This document shows, piece by piece, positions 1 to 10,640 of a stretch of DNA of 64,000 nt. Origin of the DNA: Saturnia japonica (taxonomy: Eukaryota > Arthropoda > Insecta > Lepidoptera > Saturniidae); assembly GCA_033032175.1 (NCBI GenBank), contig CM065310.1:7812001-7876000 (forward strand). Reading direction: 5' to 3'. Under the pieces are notes generated by a model. That model did no database searches. It was not told the origin of the DNA and was given only the letters and a program-made list of their open reading frames with translations. A program made the position numbers and the translations under genes. Position 1 is the stretch's first letter. Each line of letters begins with the position of its first letter.

Positions 1-1285
1 AAATACTCATTTAGCTTAGTACATTTGTCCTTGAGTTTGAAATTCTCTCAGATCAAGCACAGACTCTGACTTAACTTATCCTTATTTCTCCAGTATAAAA
101 ACACTATAATATATCAATTCAAAATATCAAACAAGCGCTTTTTGTGTTGACCGTGATATCAAGGGCCCTCAACACTCAATTATTGCCCTTAAACGAAATA
201 CTCGTTTCATTTTGAAGAGTTGGAATTTATCGACCACGCCTTCTATTTCAGAGCTTATTAACGAATATATTTCTTGTACCACTTAACCGGGTAATTCGAT
301 AAGTAGTAGTTCTTTAATCCAAGTTATCCCATTGTAAATTCAATTCAAATGAAACAGTAAACATTTAGGATAAGTGTCTTAAATAAGAAGGTAAGTACTT
401 CTATTAGTAATATTCTAAAATGCGTATATTTTTATTGTATATTTAATTGTTTAATACCTACTGTATTTCACAGCCACCACAAATGAAGTTTCACTTGAGT
501 TTAGGGTTTTAAGCGGTAAAGTGGATCGCTACCACCATGGATATTATTAATTGAAAAACTAACAACTTGTAACTAGGATATTGTGCAACGAAATATAAAG
601 TTTTGTTTGTTTGATTTTTTCTTTCTTAAAATAATATAAACAAGCAACGGTGCTATCGCCTTTAATTTAGACAGGGAATCGGTTGTCATTTATTGTCAGA
701 ACATACCGATAAACACTTGATGGTATATTTTCAACTTGAGAGTATTAACTATTCAATGTTTGCTTAAATTTTACAAATGAATGTAAATAGATAATATTTC
801 AGTGATGGTATAAAAGCTTATGCTACCTGACTTCACTACTATAGTGATTTATTTCATTTTTACTGATACATACTATTCATGTAACAAACCTCCGTGTGTA
901 TTGAAACATTCATCACTCATTTTATCCAATATCCAACCGTATACCAACGTGAGAAAATTCAATATCGTGTGTAATGAAAATGATATGTGCCAAAATACCC
1001 AACGAATAAACTCTAGTATCAGGTGCGGTGAGGTCGTAAGCTAGTCGGATTTAAGGCTTCGTATTCCAGATGTTGCATTACTTCTTAGAGCGACCAACAC
1101 AATTAGACGGGTTCTTGGGTAAATTGATGTTATTTATGAGGAGCTAGGCTCAGTTTCATCTTGATAATTAGGTGTGGAAATTTATCTTTTTATTTGAGAG
1201 TTGTGTTGAACTGAAGGGCACTTTGAAAAAAAAAATATAGTGATGTGTCATCTTAGAATAAATTTAAGATTTCCCCCAGAGAACG
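1..1285. other. AT-rich interval, no gene recognised
   Basis: I see no convincing coding sequence, RNA gene or element terminus. The short open frame at 820-1044 has no recognisable motif and its composition matches the background. Confidence 0.5.
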
Positions 1286-1405
1286 TTATTTTATTTTATT
1301 TAATGGCCGTTTTGGCCACCACTCGAGAAATTTTCGACCCCATTGAATATCCGTTCTACAAGTCAAGTAATATGCCCCGTCCACTGTCAATTAAGTTTAG
1401 CAATT
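1286..1405 (-). pseudogene. RTE-type LINE ORF2 C-terminal remnant
   Basis: Read on the minus strand, this stretch gives a broken version of the C-terminal block seen in the better preserved RTE-type copy at 31313-31815: a KLKWQW-like run, then a GHI run and a WGRK-like run, interrupted by stops and shifts. A more complete minus-strand relative lies at 21640-21860. The block lies downstream of the reverse transcriptase domain, so the piece is a 5'-truncated relic with no catalytic residues. Assignment rests on word-level similarity between copies within the window and on my knowledge of the family. Confidence 0.45.
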
Positions 1406-1839
1406 CTTAATTTAGCATAACCAAACTACATCATATAAAATGTTGTTAAAATGACATAATATTGGACCAAATAACATAAGTTTATTAAAATAAGAACGAT
1501 GGCGAAACAATACGAATGATAACTGATAAACTATTTTTCTAATTTTGATATTACATTTAAGAATTTCAAACAAAGTCCCCGCAGCGTCCCTTTGTTTGAA
1601 TGCGAGTAACTCAAAAACTACCGAATGGATTTTTACACGGTTTTCATTAATGGACTGAGTGATTCATAAGGAATGTTTAAATGTATAATTCTTGAAGGTT
1701 TTGTGTAAATTGGCCGAAATAATATGACGATGATTTTTGACCATGATGGAAAAAGACATGCCGACTGGGAGCATTACTAGCGTGTGCTGCGTAAACCAAT
1801 ACATAAACATAATATAATATACCATCACGCCTATATCGC
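1406..1839. other. Diverged repeat-like DNA
   Basis: From about 1563 the text resembles an old LINE/SINE tail leading into repeat A, but I cannot define a terminus. No coding potential is seen. Confidence 0.3.
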
Positions 1840-2265
1840 CTCAATACAGTATGCCATCAATCAGGCACATGCATGAATCTTGCTTCCCCCCTCCCGGCTA
1901 TTTCAAAGACACAAACGCTTATTGTGGGAGTTCCTTAGAAGGAAGGCACATAATCTTGCTGACTTTTTTGTAGATATTTGTAATGTCTACAATTATGTAG
2001 TACATTAGTTTGATATATGGATTTACTCAGCGTAAGCCATTTAGGCGCCCGAATTGATTCACCATGACCAGTTTTTTTTTTTTTATTTGCGCAGAACCGT
2101 TCTTCTTTGCAAAATAAAATTAGCGTAAGTTACTCTTTATAATATCAGCTATCTATCTGTGAAAGTCCCGTCGAAATTGGCTTAACCGTTTCGAAAATTA
2201 CCCGGAACAAACAAAAGACAGAAAAAAATTAAAAATATGGGTTTTTGTTAAAGTTATATTCTATA
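1840..2265 (+). repeat. Repeat A copy 1
   Basis: This is an interspersed repeat shared with 3690-4145 (reverse orientation) and 37095-37400. Shared words include the run around 'gcttattgtgg', 'ttactcagcgtaagccat' and 'gaaagtcc', ending near 'cggaacaaacaaaagaca'. The head present in the other two copies ('ggcttcgctcacgtgg') is missing here. It carries no open frame and is probably a non-autonomous or 3'-UTR-derived element. Confidence 0.6.
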
Positions 2266-2269
2266 CTTT

Positions 2270-2465
2270 CTCTAGCTGACCCGCGCAACTTCGGCAACGT
2301 CACATAATGGAAGCTCTCAAAAAGAAAAATGTTGTGTCTCCGCTCCTATAGGTCGTCGCGTGATGATATATTGCCTATAACCATCCTCGATAAATGGGCT
2401 ATCCAACACTAAGACTACTTCCTGAAATTAGCGCGTTCAACGAAACAAACAAACACTTCAGTTTT
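2270..2465 (-). repeat. Repeat B, reverse copy
   Basis: The reverse complement reads as an ordered series: 'gcgctaatttcaggaagtag', then 'gttggatagcccatttatcg', then 'aggatggttataggc'. The same series occurs on the plus strand at 19310-19435, 36775-36905 and 47650-47740. It has no coding content. Confidence 0.55.
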
Positions 2466-3689
2466 ATAATATTAGTATAGATATGCATTTAGTAAAAAGG
2501 TTTTATTTTCACATTACAGACACTTAAATTTTATTAATTGTATGTAGAGTAAAGATTTACATAAATTTTTCAGTTTTATTGATTAAAATTAACTTGAAAG
2601 CTTGTTTAATATAATGTACAGATAAAATATTCTAGATAGTTTATAAAGCCTATGAAATTTCCATGTAATACATCAATTTCTAAAATTCCACACATACTTA
2701 TTTCAGACTCAACAAATTTATGGCAGACATCAAAATGAGCTTAAGAAGGATTAAATACGGTGATTATAAAACTGATAGTACTTATATAACTAGAAGATCT
2801 TGCGTTTACTTATTTAGTATGCGGGGTATAAAACCAACTTTATCTTGTTCGGACTATTTCAAAACTTTCGCGGTCTAGCCGGTCTGTAGTTTCGAGAGAC
2901 TAGACTGTGATAGATAAAATTACGTAGATAGCCTTTGCATCGGAATTTTGATTATTATATAGAATAACTTTGTTCTTACTTGAAAGGCAAGTACCTTTTC
3001 ATATTTATTATATAACTAACATTATTCGGGTGGAAGAAAACGACAATTATATCTGACCGGATAGCGACTACAGGGACCCAAGTCTGATAACAAAATAGTG
3101 TTTTAATAATAGGTCGATAGTATCGCAATAGACATTTGGTCACTATTTGGTATTCTTCTATTTGTTTAACATTCTAACGGAAAACCACTGAATCATTTAG
3201 TATTCTGCTCTACAATCGCGTCACAATGATATCTAGATAGTAACTCGATAGTAGTCAAAACGGTTTTCTCTTAAACATTTGACAGCTTTATCAATCATAC
3301 TTCTATGGTGTTTTGACTATTGAGTAGCGATTGAACAACAATAGCTTTTCTAGCACGATTGCTTACACTTTTCGTAAAAATAATATAAAAATAAATAGTA
3401 ATGTACCCGTCGGTATCGCTACGCTTGCGTATTTTAGCGTTAGCTAATGCTGCCAATCGCAGACGGCATTTTTTGTGCCAAAGCCGAAGATTACTAGCTA
3501 ATAAAAGGTGAAACACAAATGTATTATAATGACCTTCCTGAGACCTACGTTTTTGGATTTATTACTTATACTGCTAAAAGCTTTTTAATAAAATGAACAA
3601 AAAAAGGTTACTTTTCTTTCGCGCTGAAACATCAAAAATTTGCATCTTTATGGCGGCTTCAAATGACACTGACCGCCAATTATATTGTT
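2466..3689. other. AT-rich interval, no gene recognised
   Basis: An open frame on the minus strand (3295-3516) has a Lys/Arg-rich stretch but no recognisable domain, so I do not call it a gene. Nothing else is identified. Confidence 0.4.
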
Positions 3690-4145
3690 TAATGGCTTTG
3701 CACCAACAATCGGCAACAAGTTTTCAGATTCACCTTTTTTTATCTCCGAAACGGTTAGACTAATTTTGACAGGACTTTCACTGGTAGATAGCTTTATTTA
3801 TTAGGAAAACTTAGACTACATTTATTTTAGACAAATAATTAAAATTCCGGGGAAAAACACTGGTCATAATGAATCAGTTCGGACGCTTAAATGACTTACG
3901 CTTAGTAAACCGTAAGAGATATATCAAATTAATGCACTACATTATTGTAGATATTAAAAAGACATACAAAAATATTACCAGGAGCATATATCTGTTTTCT
4001 AAGGATCACCTATAATAAGCATTTTTGTCTTTATTATAACCGAGAGCAGATGGAAGCAAGATTCGGTCGTGCGTCCGATCGACGTCATTCTGTAGTCCAC
4101 ATGAGCTAAGCCGCAGACACAGCTAGTTGCCTAATGAAATTATCT
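3690..4145 (-). repeat. Repeat A copy 2, longest copy
   Basis: This is the reverse complement of repeat A and the longest copy in the window. It contains the head (ctagctgtgtctgcggctt), the middle ('tactaagcgtaagtcattta') and the tail ('gtgaaagtcctgtc'). Compared with 1840-2265 the order is identical and divergence looks like 20-25%. No open frame is present. Confidence 0.6.
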
Positions 4146-4929
4146 TCGCAAGAACTTTCTGGGAATAATTACCTTAATGGGTTATCGAATAGGTGTATAA
4201 TGGAATGCTAAATCGAAAATAAAACCAATTTGTAAACAAAAGTAAAAAGTTTTAATGAGCGATCAGTGAAGTTTCATTGTTTACGGAAATACTGAAAAGC
4301 TTCAAATTTCATATTATTTAATTAATGTTTTTGAAAACAAATAATAAAGAGGGTTATATTTACTAAGTGTAATTTTGCTTCGGCTATATTCATAAACCGA
4401 TCATGCCTAAACTCGAATTATCGGGCACCCACTGTCAACCATATGCGTAAATATTTTAACACGATCACACACAAAAAAACGTAATCGCTACAAACTAAAC
4501 TTAAATCTGTCAAAGAAATTCTTACAAATGACAAACTAGAGAGACTCAAAAATTAGAAATTTGATCCTTAACTGTTTAATTGATTATACTCCATAATATT
4601 ATTCGCTTATATATAGGTGAAAGATATTACGTAGTAAGTGATAAAAAATATTTTCTTTATAGTAGCTCTGAAAATCAAATATACAGTATTAGCACATGTA
4701 TATTTGAAGCTATGTATTATACAATCGTAGAACTGGCATAACTACCAGTTACGTAGCAATTGGCGTAGCAATCCATTAAAAGTTGCTTTATTCATGCTAA
4801 CTTTCATATATTCAACGATCTCTTTGCAAAACCCGCTATGCAAAATATTTTATTTCAAGAGAGTTTTTTCTATATAGTATCACGATATAGTGACGGAATT
4901 AAGCCTAATGAAATGCAAAATACAGGCCA
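4146..4929. other. AT-rich interval, no gene recognised
   Basis: Nothing recognised: no element ends, no domain-bearing frame. Confidence 0.4.
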
Positions 4930-5080
4930 AAAACAGTGGCGACTACCGAGAGATCAAAAAATCGATTTACAGGTGTCGCTGTCATGTCAGCCTGCATAAT
5001 ATGCATCGACTGATCTCGAAACGCGACGTGTTTAATTTAGCAAACCACGATGACTGGGTTTTCAACATATCTAAGATGGT
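4930..5080 (+). repeat. Repeat C copy 1 (left part)
   Basis: This stretch shares an ordered series of words with 32215-32405: 'accgagagatc', 'gctgtcatg' and 'cgcgaaacg'-like runs. Its distal part (5425-5540, 'gctaccgccattt' to 'ctgttactctagc') recurs at 29570-29712. A SINE at 5180-5440 sits between the two parts, suggesting the SINE landed inside an older copy of repeat C. Confidence 0.45.
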
Positions 5081-5179
5081 CGCAGCCCGGTCAGCCTGTT
5101 TCTATCTGTTTTACCAATTTTATAGTTATAGTTTTCACCGGATCTATAGTAACGACATATCGTCACATAGCCATCGTCT

Positions 5180-5440
5180 TGGCCATAGCCCAAGATAGTA
5201 ACACGCCAAGCCTAGTGGAAGACTGGCCATCAAATGCGGCTGCCCCTATTGGTGCTTGGCGACAGATTTTCAACTTGAGGATCGTAGCTAGCAAGGTAGG
5301 CATTACAAAAAGCCATCATGATGTTTTCTTTCACCGAAAGTTCAGGCTCGTTGCAGGGATTCGAACTCACGTCGATCGACGAGATGTCCGTGCATACCAC
5401 TGAGCTATCATTTCTTCAATCACCCCGCTACCGCCATTTG
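5180..5440 (-). repeat. tRNA-derived SINE
   Basis: On the minus strand the head carries RNA polymerase III promoter boxes: an A-box (TAGCTCAGTGG, 5398-5408) and a B-box (GAGTTCGAATCCC, 5356-5368). It is followed by a body ending at the plus-strand words 'cgacagattttcaacttgag'. Related copies are at 18045-18285, 33600-33890, 37690-38060, 57645-57830 and 60895-61065, with one reverse copy at 59045-59170. It is not a functional tRNA gene: the acceptor stem is unpaired and the tRNA-like part runs straight into a SINE body. Confidence 0.75.
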
Positions 5441-5564
5441 TTACTTAGTAGGGAGCACCATGTGCAGATGATGTTGGCTTGGGTGTCTTAGGTCTTACGA
5501 TGTTATTTGACCCTTTCTGTTACTCTAGCTTAATAACAATTAAATTAACCGAGACAATTTATAA

Positions 5565-5790
5565 GAAAAAAGAAAACCAATTTAAATGATTTTGAAGAGT
5601 TTCCTGGTTTATCTTTGAAGTTGAAAGTCTAATGCTAATGTAAGTAAAATGAGATTACCCTTGAGGTATTTTCCCTATCAAAAAAGAATCATCCAAATCG
5701 GTTCATAAACAAAGAAGTTATGACTGAACACCCTTAAAAAAAATTCAAATTGAGTAACCTCCGACTTTTTGAAAGTCGGTTAAAAAGTAA
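5565..5790 (+). mobile_element. MITE-like repeat M copy 1
   Basis: This element is about 220 bp and shared with 6826-7041 and 16420-16640. Shared internal words are 'gattttgaaga', 'cccttgaggta' and 'aaaaaagaatcat'. The right end is gaaagtcggtta. The left end is degenerate here, but in copy 2 it is an inverted match to the right end. The right end also forms its own hairpin, ccgacttt paired with aaagtcgg (5761-5779). Confidence 0.6.
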
Positions 5791-6825
5791 TTATACATTA
5801 AAATTATTTTACTAAGGGATCCTTTTATTCTGGAGTATTATTTAATAAAACCCATGACCTTTAATTTTCCTGATGAATAAGAGTGTATGATATAGCAGTT
5901 TTTTAAGCGCAAAGACGTAACATGGAGTAATCTTCTAAAGTAAAGGCCAATGTTAGCCAAGATAACTATAATGGTAGGACTGGCATACCCTTAGTGACAA
6001 TAGTCCCTAAATAAAATTTAGATTAATAAAAAAACTGTTTTTTCCATAGTGTATAATAATCGCAATTAAGTGAAATACTATACAAGTGACTATCTAAGTC
6101 AATTTAATAGCCAAGTCTAATATTCCAAATTCCAGAAAATATAATGATTTAATCAACTTCGAAAATCAACAAAAATCATTTTGTTCATTAACAGTGCTAC
6201 ATAAATATCTATGTAATAATAAAACCAAACAAGCAACAAATTCGTAAAAACTAAATAAAATAAAACGAAAACCTCTTACAAGGAACAACACCATTAATGT
6301 ATATTCAAACAGAAAATAAGGTTGTTATTGTAAAAAAAATCTACAGCTTTGTTGATTCGCAATCCTACGACGAGCGAAGTCTGCAGACGTCGGGTTCAAA
6401 GGGGCTAATTAATTAAGTCGAGTGCTCGTAATGCTATAGAATATGACCCCGAGGGCTTACATGAGAATAAGCGTCAAATAGATATTTATACATCAGCCGA
6501 GATTCGTAAAAGCGAGAATAAAGTACAATTATTTGGGATTATTACGTAGTTCACTGCAAAAATCACGTTCATAAAGTTAAATAGTACAATACAATATAGA
6601 TGGTAATCTAATAAAAATCAATCTTAATTAGATTTAACATTTTAGAAACTCTTTTTTGTAAACATGTCAACCAAAAGGAATCAATTTGTTTCATCTTTAG
6701 TATAAAATAGTAATAATATACCCTGCTTACAAATAGTATAGCATCCTTTAAAAAAAAAAAATATCGTTTTGAATAAAGCGAAATATTGTTGCAAATGTTT
6801 ACAAGCAAATTTTTTACAAAAAAGA
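5791..6825. other. AT-rich interval, no gene recognised
   Basis: No recognisable gene. A small less AT-rich patch at 6350-6410 has no assignable identity. Confidence 0.4.
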
Positions 6826-7041
6826 AAACCGACTTCAATGATTTTGAAGATTTCCTTGGTGTATCTTCGAAACCGAAGATTCAATGTCCATGATATTAAA
6901 TTAAAACCACCCTTGAGGTATCCCTTTCCAACAAAAAAAGAATCATCTAAATCGGTTTATAAACAAAGAAGTTATCACTGAATATCGATTTAAACTATAT
7001 ACATTCGAATTAATAACCCCTTCTTTTTTTGAAGTCGGTTA
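6826..7041 (+). mobile_element. MITE-like repeat M copy 2, inverted ends visible
   Basis: The left end aaccgacttcaa (about 6827-6838) is the inverted complement of the right end ttgaagtcggtt (7029-7040), a 12-bp perfect terminal inverted repeat bounding about 215 bp. No coding sequence is present. This is the layout of a miniature inverted-repeat element. The target duplication is not obvious, so the superfamily is not assigned. Confidence 0.65.
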
Positions 7042-7240
7042 ATATAATAAACTACAAAAAAGACAAAGAACGACAAAAAAATTAAAATATAATAAAACAG
7101 CTTACTTGTTGCCAGTTGTCCAAATAAACTTTCATTTTACGATTTAACACCAATTTAAAAGCAACGGAAAATTTAATGTTCAACAATTAACTATTTAATG
7201 TAATCGCTACTGAACTTTACTATTTGTAAAATATGAGTGG

Positions 7241-7400
7241 CTACGGCTCGTAGAGGTTAACGTAGACCTGCTTGCTACGGCGGATACGACACGACTGCCG
7301 CGCTACGAAGCAGTGGGCTACGGTCTCCGATAACGACTGCAAATAAAAACAGTCGGAGTCCTTCGGCAAGTGGCGGAAACTGCCGAACAAGGTATAAAGT
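7241..7400. repeat. GC-rich island with repeated CTACG words
   Basis: An island of higher GC in AT-rich DNA. The pentamer ctacg occurs at least four times at irregular spacing, with reverse-complement cgtag words between them and a final 'ttcggcaag...actgccg'. It looks like the internal part of a non-autonomous repeat. No frame is convincing. Confidence 0.3.
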
Positions 7401-7599
7401 TATTTTAGGCTAACTACAAACCTAAACATTTTTTGTCGTAAATATTACAATGCGCGCACGACATTATATCGTAATATCGTATACAAAAAAAAAACTTTCC
7501 TTAGGAAAGTTATTATTCTTTTATGAACTCTTTTTTAAAATATGGCTTCTGAATTTGTAGACAGTATCGCCAATTTCCAATTGTCAAAAATAGACGTTT

Positions 7600-7685
7600 C
7601 TGCTTTAGTTATATTCGGTGTACTGTAGAATTACTTAGAAATAAAACACAATGACACAACACAAAACCGTCTTAAAAGACTTTAT
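7600..7685 (+). repeat. Repeat D copy 1
   Basis: Contains 'ttcggtgtactgtagaat' followed by 'tgacacaacacaaaac'. The same pair occurs at 39368-39440 (plus) and, reversed, at 13520-13605. Terminus and class unknown. Confidence 0.5.
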
Positions 7686-8490
7686 ATTTTTAGATTAATT
7701 TGTACGAAGTGGCTACAGTTGTAATTTTCAATCAATAAATAACTAGCTGAAAACTAAGTTAAGCATTAATATAAACTTTTATAATATGGTATATTTTAGT
7801 AAGTGCATTAAAAAGTATATAAATCTGACATTATTCTTAAAAATCTTATAATTACTAACGAATAAAAGCTGGAGTTATCTGCGGGATCTCAAACTGCCTT
7901 GTTCTGATTTTTGTTTTTTATTCATAAATTTATGTTGTTTGGGCCCTTCATAGGCTGTACTGTGTAATGTATAAGATATTTAGCATAATAAAGCTTGTTT
8001 ATTGTGGCCCAGTGAAATAATAAGATGGATAATGAATTCTGAGATTCCGCAAAATCCTAAAAAGTTCTAACAAGGGAGCCACCACTTACTTGGAATATTG
8101 AAATCATCATAGGACAGGAAAATATATTCACTTGGTAATGACAGCAATGGAATTCAATAAAGTGACCTAGTTGCCAAGTTAGAAAGAAGGAGGAAAGCTG
8201 TGTATGGTAAACAATAAATAAAATAATAATTTATTAAAATAATATATAAAAATAAAGAGTTATTAAAATAACATATTACTAATAACTCTTGAACTCCTTC
8301 AAGTTAAGCACTACTAATATAAATACCAAATAAATTGGATCTGACTGATATAAATTGCGACTAAATAATCTTACTGTTTATACACTGACTGATGCGACTG
8401 GATGTTATTAAACATTTTTTGCAAACATAATATTGGCATTACATTCACTGAAAAAAAACCTCTATAATACAGTAAAAAGTCGGTTAAAGA
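7686..8490. other. AT-rich interval, no gene recognised
   Basis: Nothing assignable apart from short A/T runs. The words 'aaaaagtcggttaaaga' near 8474 look like an orphan right end of repeat M. Confidence 0.35.
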
Positions 8491-8510
8491 TATTATTATT
8501 ATTATTATTA
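8491..8510. repeat. (TAT)n microsatellite
   Basis: About seven uninterrupted TAT/ATT units. Confidence 0.9.
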
Positions 8511-8629
8511 GACATTGTTTTACCTATACCATCATTAATGATATTTTACAACAACTATTGAAACTGAACCAAACGTATATTGTATGATTTTGGTGAATTC
8601 TCTGATTATTTTTAAGGGCAACTACTTAC

Positions 8630-8798
8630 TATTGTTACACCCGTGGGTATTAAAAATGCCGATAATTGACGTGAAGAAGTTTTATTCGAATTCCACACAG
8701 TTACAAATTACACGAACTCACAACACTGTTATTTATTTCACTGTGGTTTCGCTTCTTTTATCGCTCGCTGTTATCGCTTTGTAATTTAAAACTGAACT
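8630..8798 (-). other. Candidate non-coding first exon (5' UTR)
   Basis: Reading leftward on the minus strand from a probable start near 8798, the roughly 168-nt segment contains no ATG, is A-rich with repeated CAGTG/CAGCG words, and ends at ATA|GTAAGT (intron side 8629-8624), a strong 5' splice-site match. A TATA-like box lies about 32 bp upstream. Together this looks like an insect first exon that is entirely 5' UTR. The next exon would be further left; I see no matching acceptor with a coding exon in 1-8600, so the gene's identity is unknown. No element terminus or repeat from this window overlaps it. This is inference from sequence signals only; RNA evidence would decide it. Confidence 0.4.
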
Positions 8799-8965
8799 GC
8801 ACTCGGCGCCGCACCTGAGTCGCTTAAATACCTACAATAAACTATCACAGAAAAATCGTGAATCATCGCTAACTTTCTCCATGTTTAGTTTCTATGCCTA
8901 CTCGATGACGTAATCAAGGCGATAAACCCGATATATGTGTGTGTAAACTGCGATGTTTACACAAA
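8799..8965 (-). promoter_or_regulatory. Candidate core promoter and upstream region
   Basis: On the minus strand TATTTAAG occupies 8830-8823. Initiator-like GCAGT and TCAGT lie at 8800-8796 and 8795-8791, giving spacings of about 32 and 37 bp. Upstream lie a CRE/C-EBP-like TGACGTAAT (8906-8914) and a perfect inverted pair of forkhead-like sites, TGTAAAC (8942-8948) and GTTTACA (8955-8961). The region is less AT-rich than its surroundings. Motif matches of this length occur by chance, so the cluster rather than any single site is the argument. Confidence 0.4.
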
Positions 8966-10124
8966 CATGCGCCGCAGTTGTTTATGATGCGAGCGTTATT
9001 TGGAATCCTGAGAAGTTTGTAGTTGCTTCGAGATATTTCGGGAACAGGATTTTCTCTTTTTTTTAATCGGGTTTAACAAGGTCGTAACAATATAATACAA
9101 AAACTGTGTTTAGTTAAAACTATTACAAATATTCAAAAGTGTAATATTTTCGTTTCTAATTGTTAGAGGAAATGCAATAACTATAGTTCTACAGTCGGTC
9201 ATCATCAAGGGCACTTTAGTAGTTTCACCTGGACAATATAAAAAGATATTAATATAAATATCCAAGTATCGAACCTACCAAAGTAATAACAGGGAACATA
9301 TATCACGTAACTTTTCCAAACAATTCTCATTAAATGTTATCGAATTCGCACATCGATTGAAACACGATCACAAAACGATAAAACCAAAGTCTAAATACGT
9401 CGCTTTATTTTTTTTTTCTGTCCCCGCAGATTTGGCCGGATCCTTTTTTATGTGAGTCGATTCCTTTATGACACAAGTGTTCAGATGCGATTTGTATCGT
9501 TGAGCTATGAATACCTTTTCGTAAAAAGTATTTCACTTTTTGATCATAACATCATATATATTGCTATATGAAAAACCTGATTGTATATACTAAAAATTCG
9601 TTATAGTTTTTTTTTTTGAGGTTTTATTAATATAATCATACAATTACTATAAATCATGTTTATAGATATTTCTATGTGAATTTAGATTATTATGTCTAAA
9701 AATATGATTAAAAATGAATAATAAGTTGTAACATAATTTAAAATTAATATTGAATTAGTAAAAAATATATTCATGTTAAACATATATAGCTACAATTTTG
9801 AGTTATTTTATGTATTTTTGAAAACTTTAAAATTATTGTATTTTTAACTTTGAAATAATTCAAAAGGACTTTTTAATTACCTAAACATAATAAAACAATA
9901 TTATAGTGGCAACTTATAATGCGAAATTCAATTTTGGGTAAATTATTAAATCTTGTATCTATTCTTAGTTTGGGTTTGATCACTTTAATTAGAATATGGT
10001 TTTGATCACCACTTATCTTTACAACCGGTCCTGAATTATAAACCATACCCGTTCAACATATTAATTATTAATACAAAAAAATTACATATATTTCATTTGG
10101 CATTTTGCATAGTGGCTTTTTCTG
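8966..10124. other. AT-rich interval, no gene recognised
   Basis: Apart from the part next to the candidate promoter (to about 9020), this is long A/T-rich DNA with no recognised element. Confidence 0.4.
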
Positions 10125-10640
10125 AAGCCTGTCTGGCTGCAAGCACCTATAGGTGTGTTCCAGTAACTACACTTGAGATCCCATCCCGAAGAACGAAGAA
10201 CCGGCAAGAAACTCGGCCGGGTTTATCTTTTTTTCAATAGTATTAATATAATACCATAATGTCTAATTTAATGCAATAATAATAACTATGTAATTTAGTG
10301 GAGGCACAGAGAGGGAGTCACTTCTACATATCACTATCATTCATATATATCTACACCATATAATAATCTTTTGACAATAAAACTCGTTTGTAATGGCCCT
10401 TGAACTTATTGTATGGTAAATCGGTACATTCTTGCGGGATCCTTTTACAGAACCTAACACTATTACCTAAAAACTTTTATTAGTCTTACTAAGTCTAAAA
10501 CGCGGTACGACTAATATAATCTGTTTATTTCTAGTTATTAAAATTATGATGTTCTTTAAAAAAATGTAGCTTATCAAAGTTCTTACGAATATAAATGTAT
10601 ATTAAGTTATCAAGAATGTATTGGGAGGACAAAGTTAAGA
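10125..10640 (-). pseudogene. LINE family K: end of ORF2 plus 3' UTR
   Basis: On the minus strand 10640-10367 encodes the C-terminal tail of a jockey/CR1-type ORF2 protein. It starts with LTLSSQYILDN, continues through NFDKLHFFKEHHN and VVPRFRLSKTNKSF, and then GNSVRFCKRIPQE and KFKGHYKR, before stopping near 10367. At least two small indels and a stop interrupt it. This tail lies beyond the reverse transcriptase domain, so the copy is strongly 5'-truncated. Below 10367 comes the 3' UTR, marked by 'gaagtgactccctctctg' (10343-10300 region) and 'cgagtttcttgccgg' (about 10205-10220). These UTR marks let scraps at 46735-46960, 49155-49229, 61320-61400 and 63600-63760 be assigned to the same family. 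Confidence 0.65.

Noticed and set aside
5340..5420. A genuine tRNA gene on the minus strand
   Set aside because: A- and B-boxes are present, but the sequence continues into a repeated SINE body and the acceptor ends do not pair.
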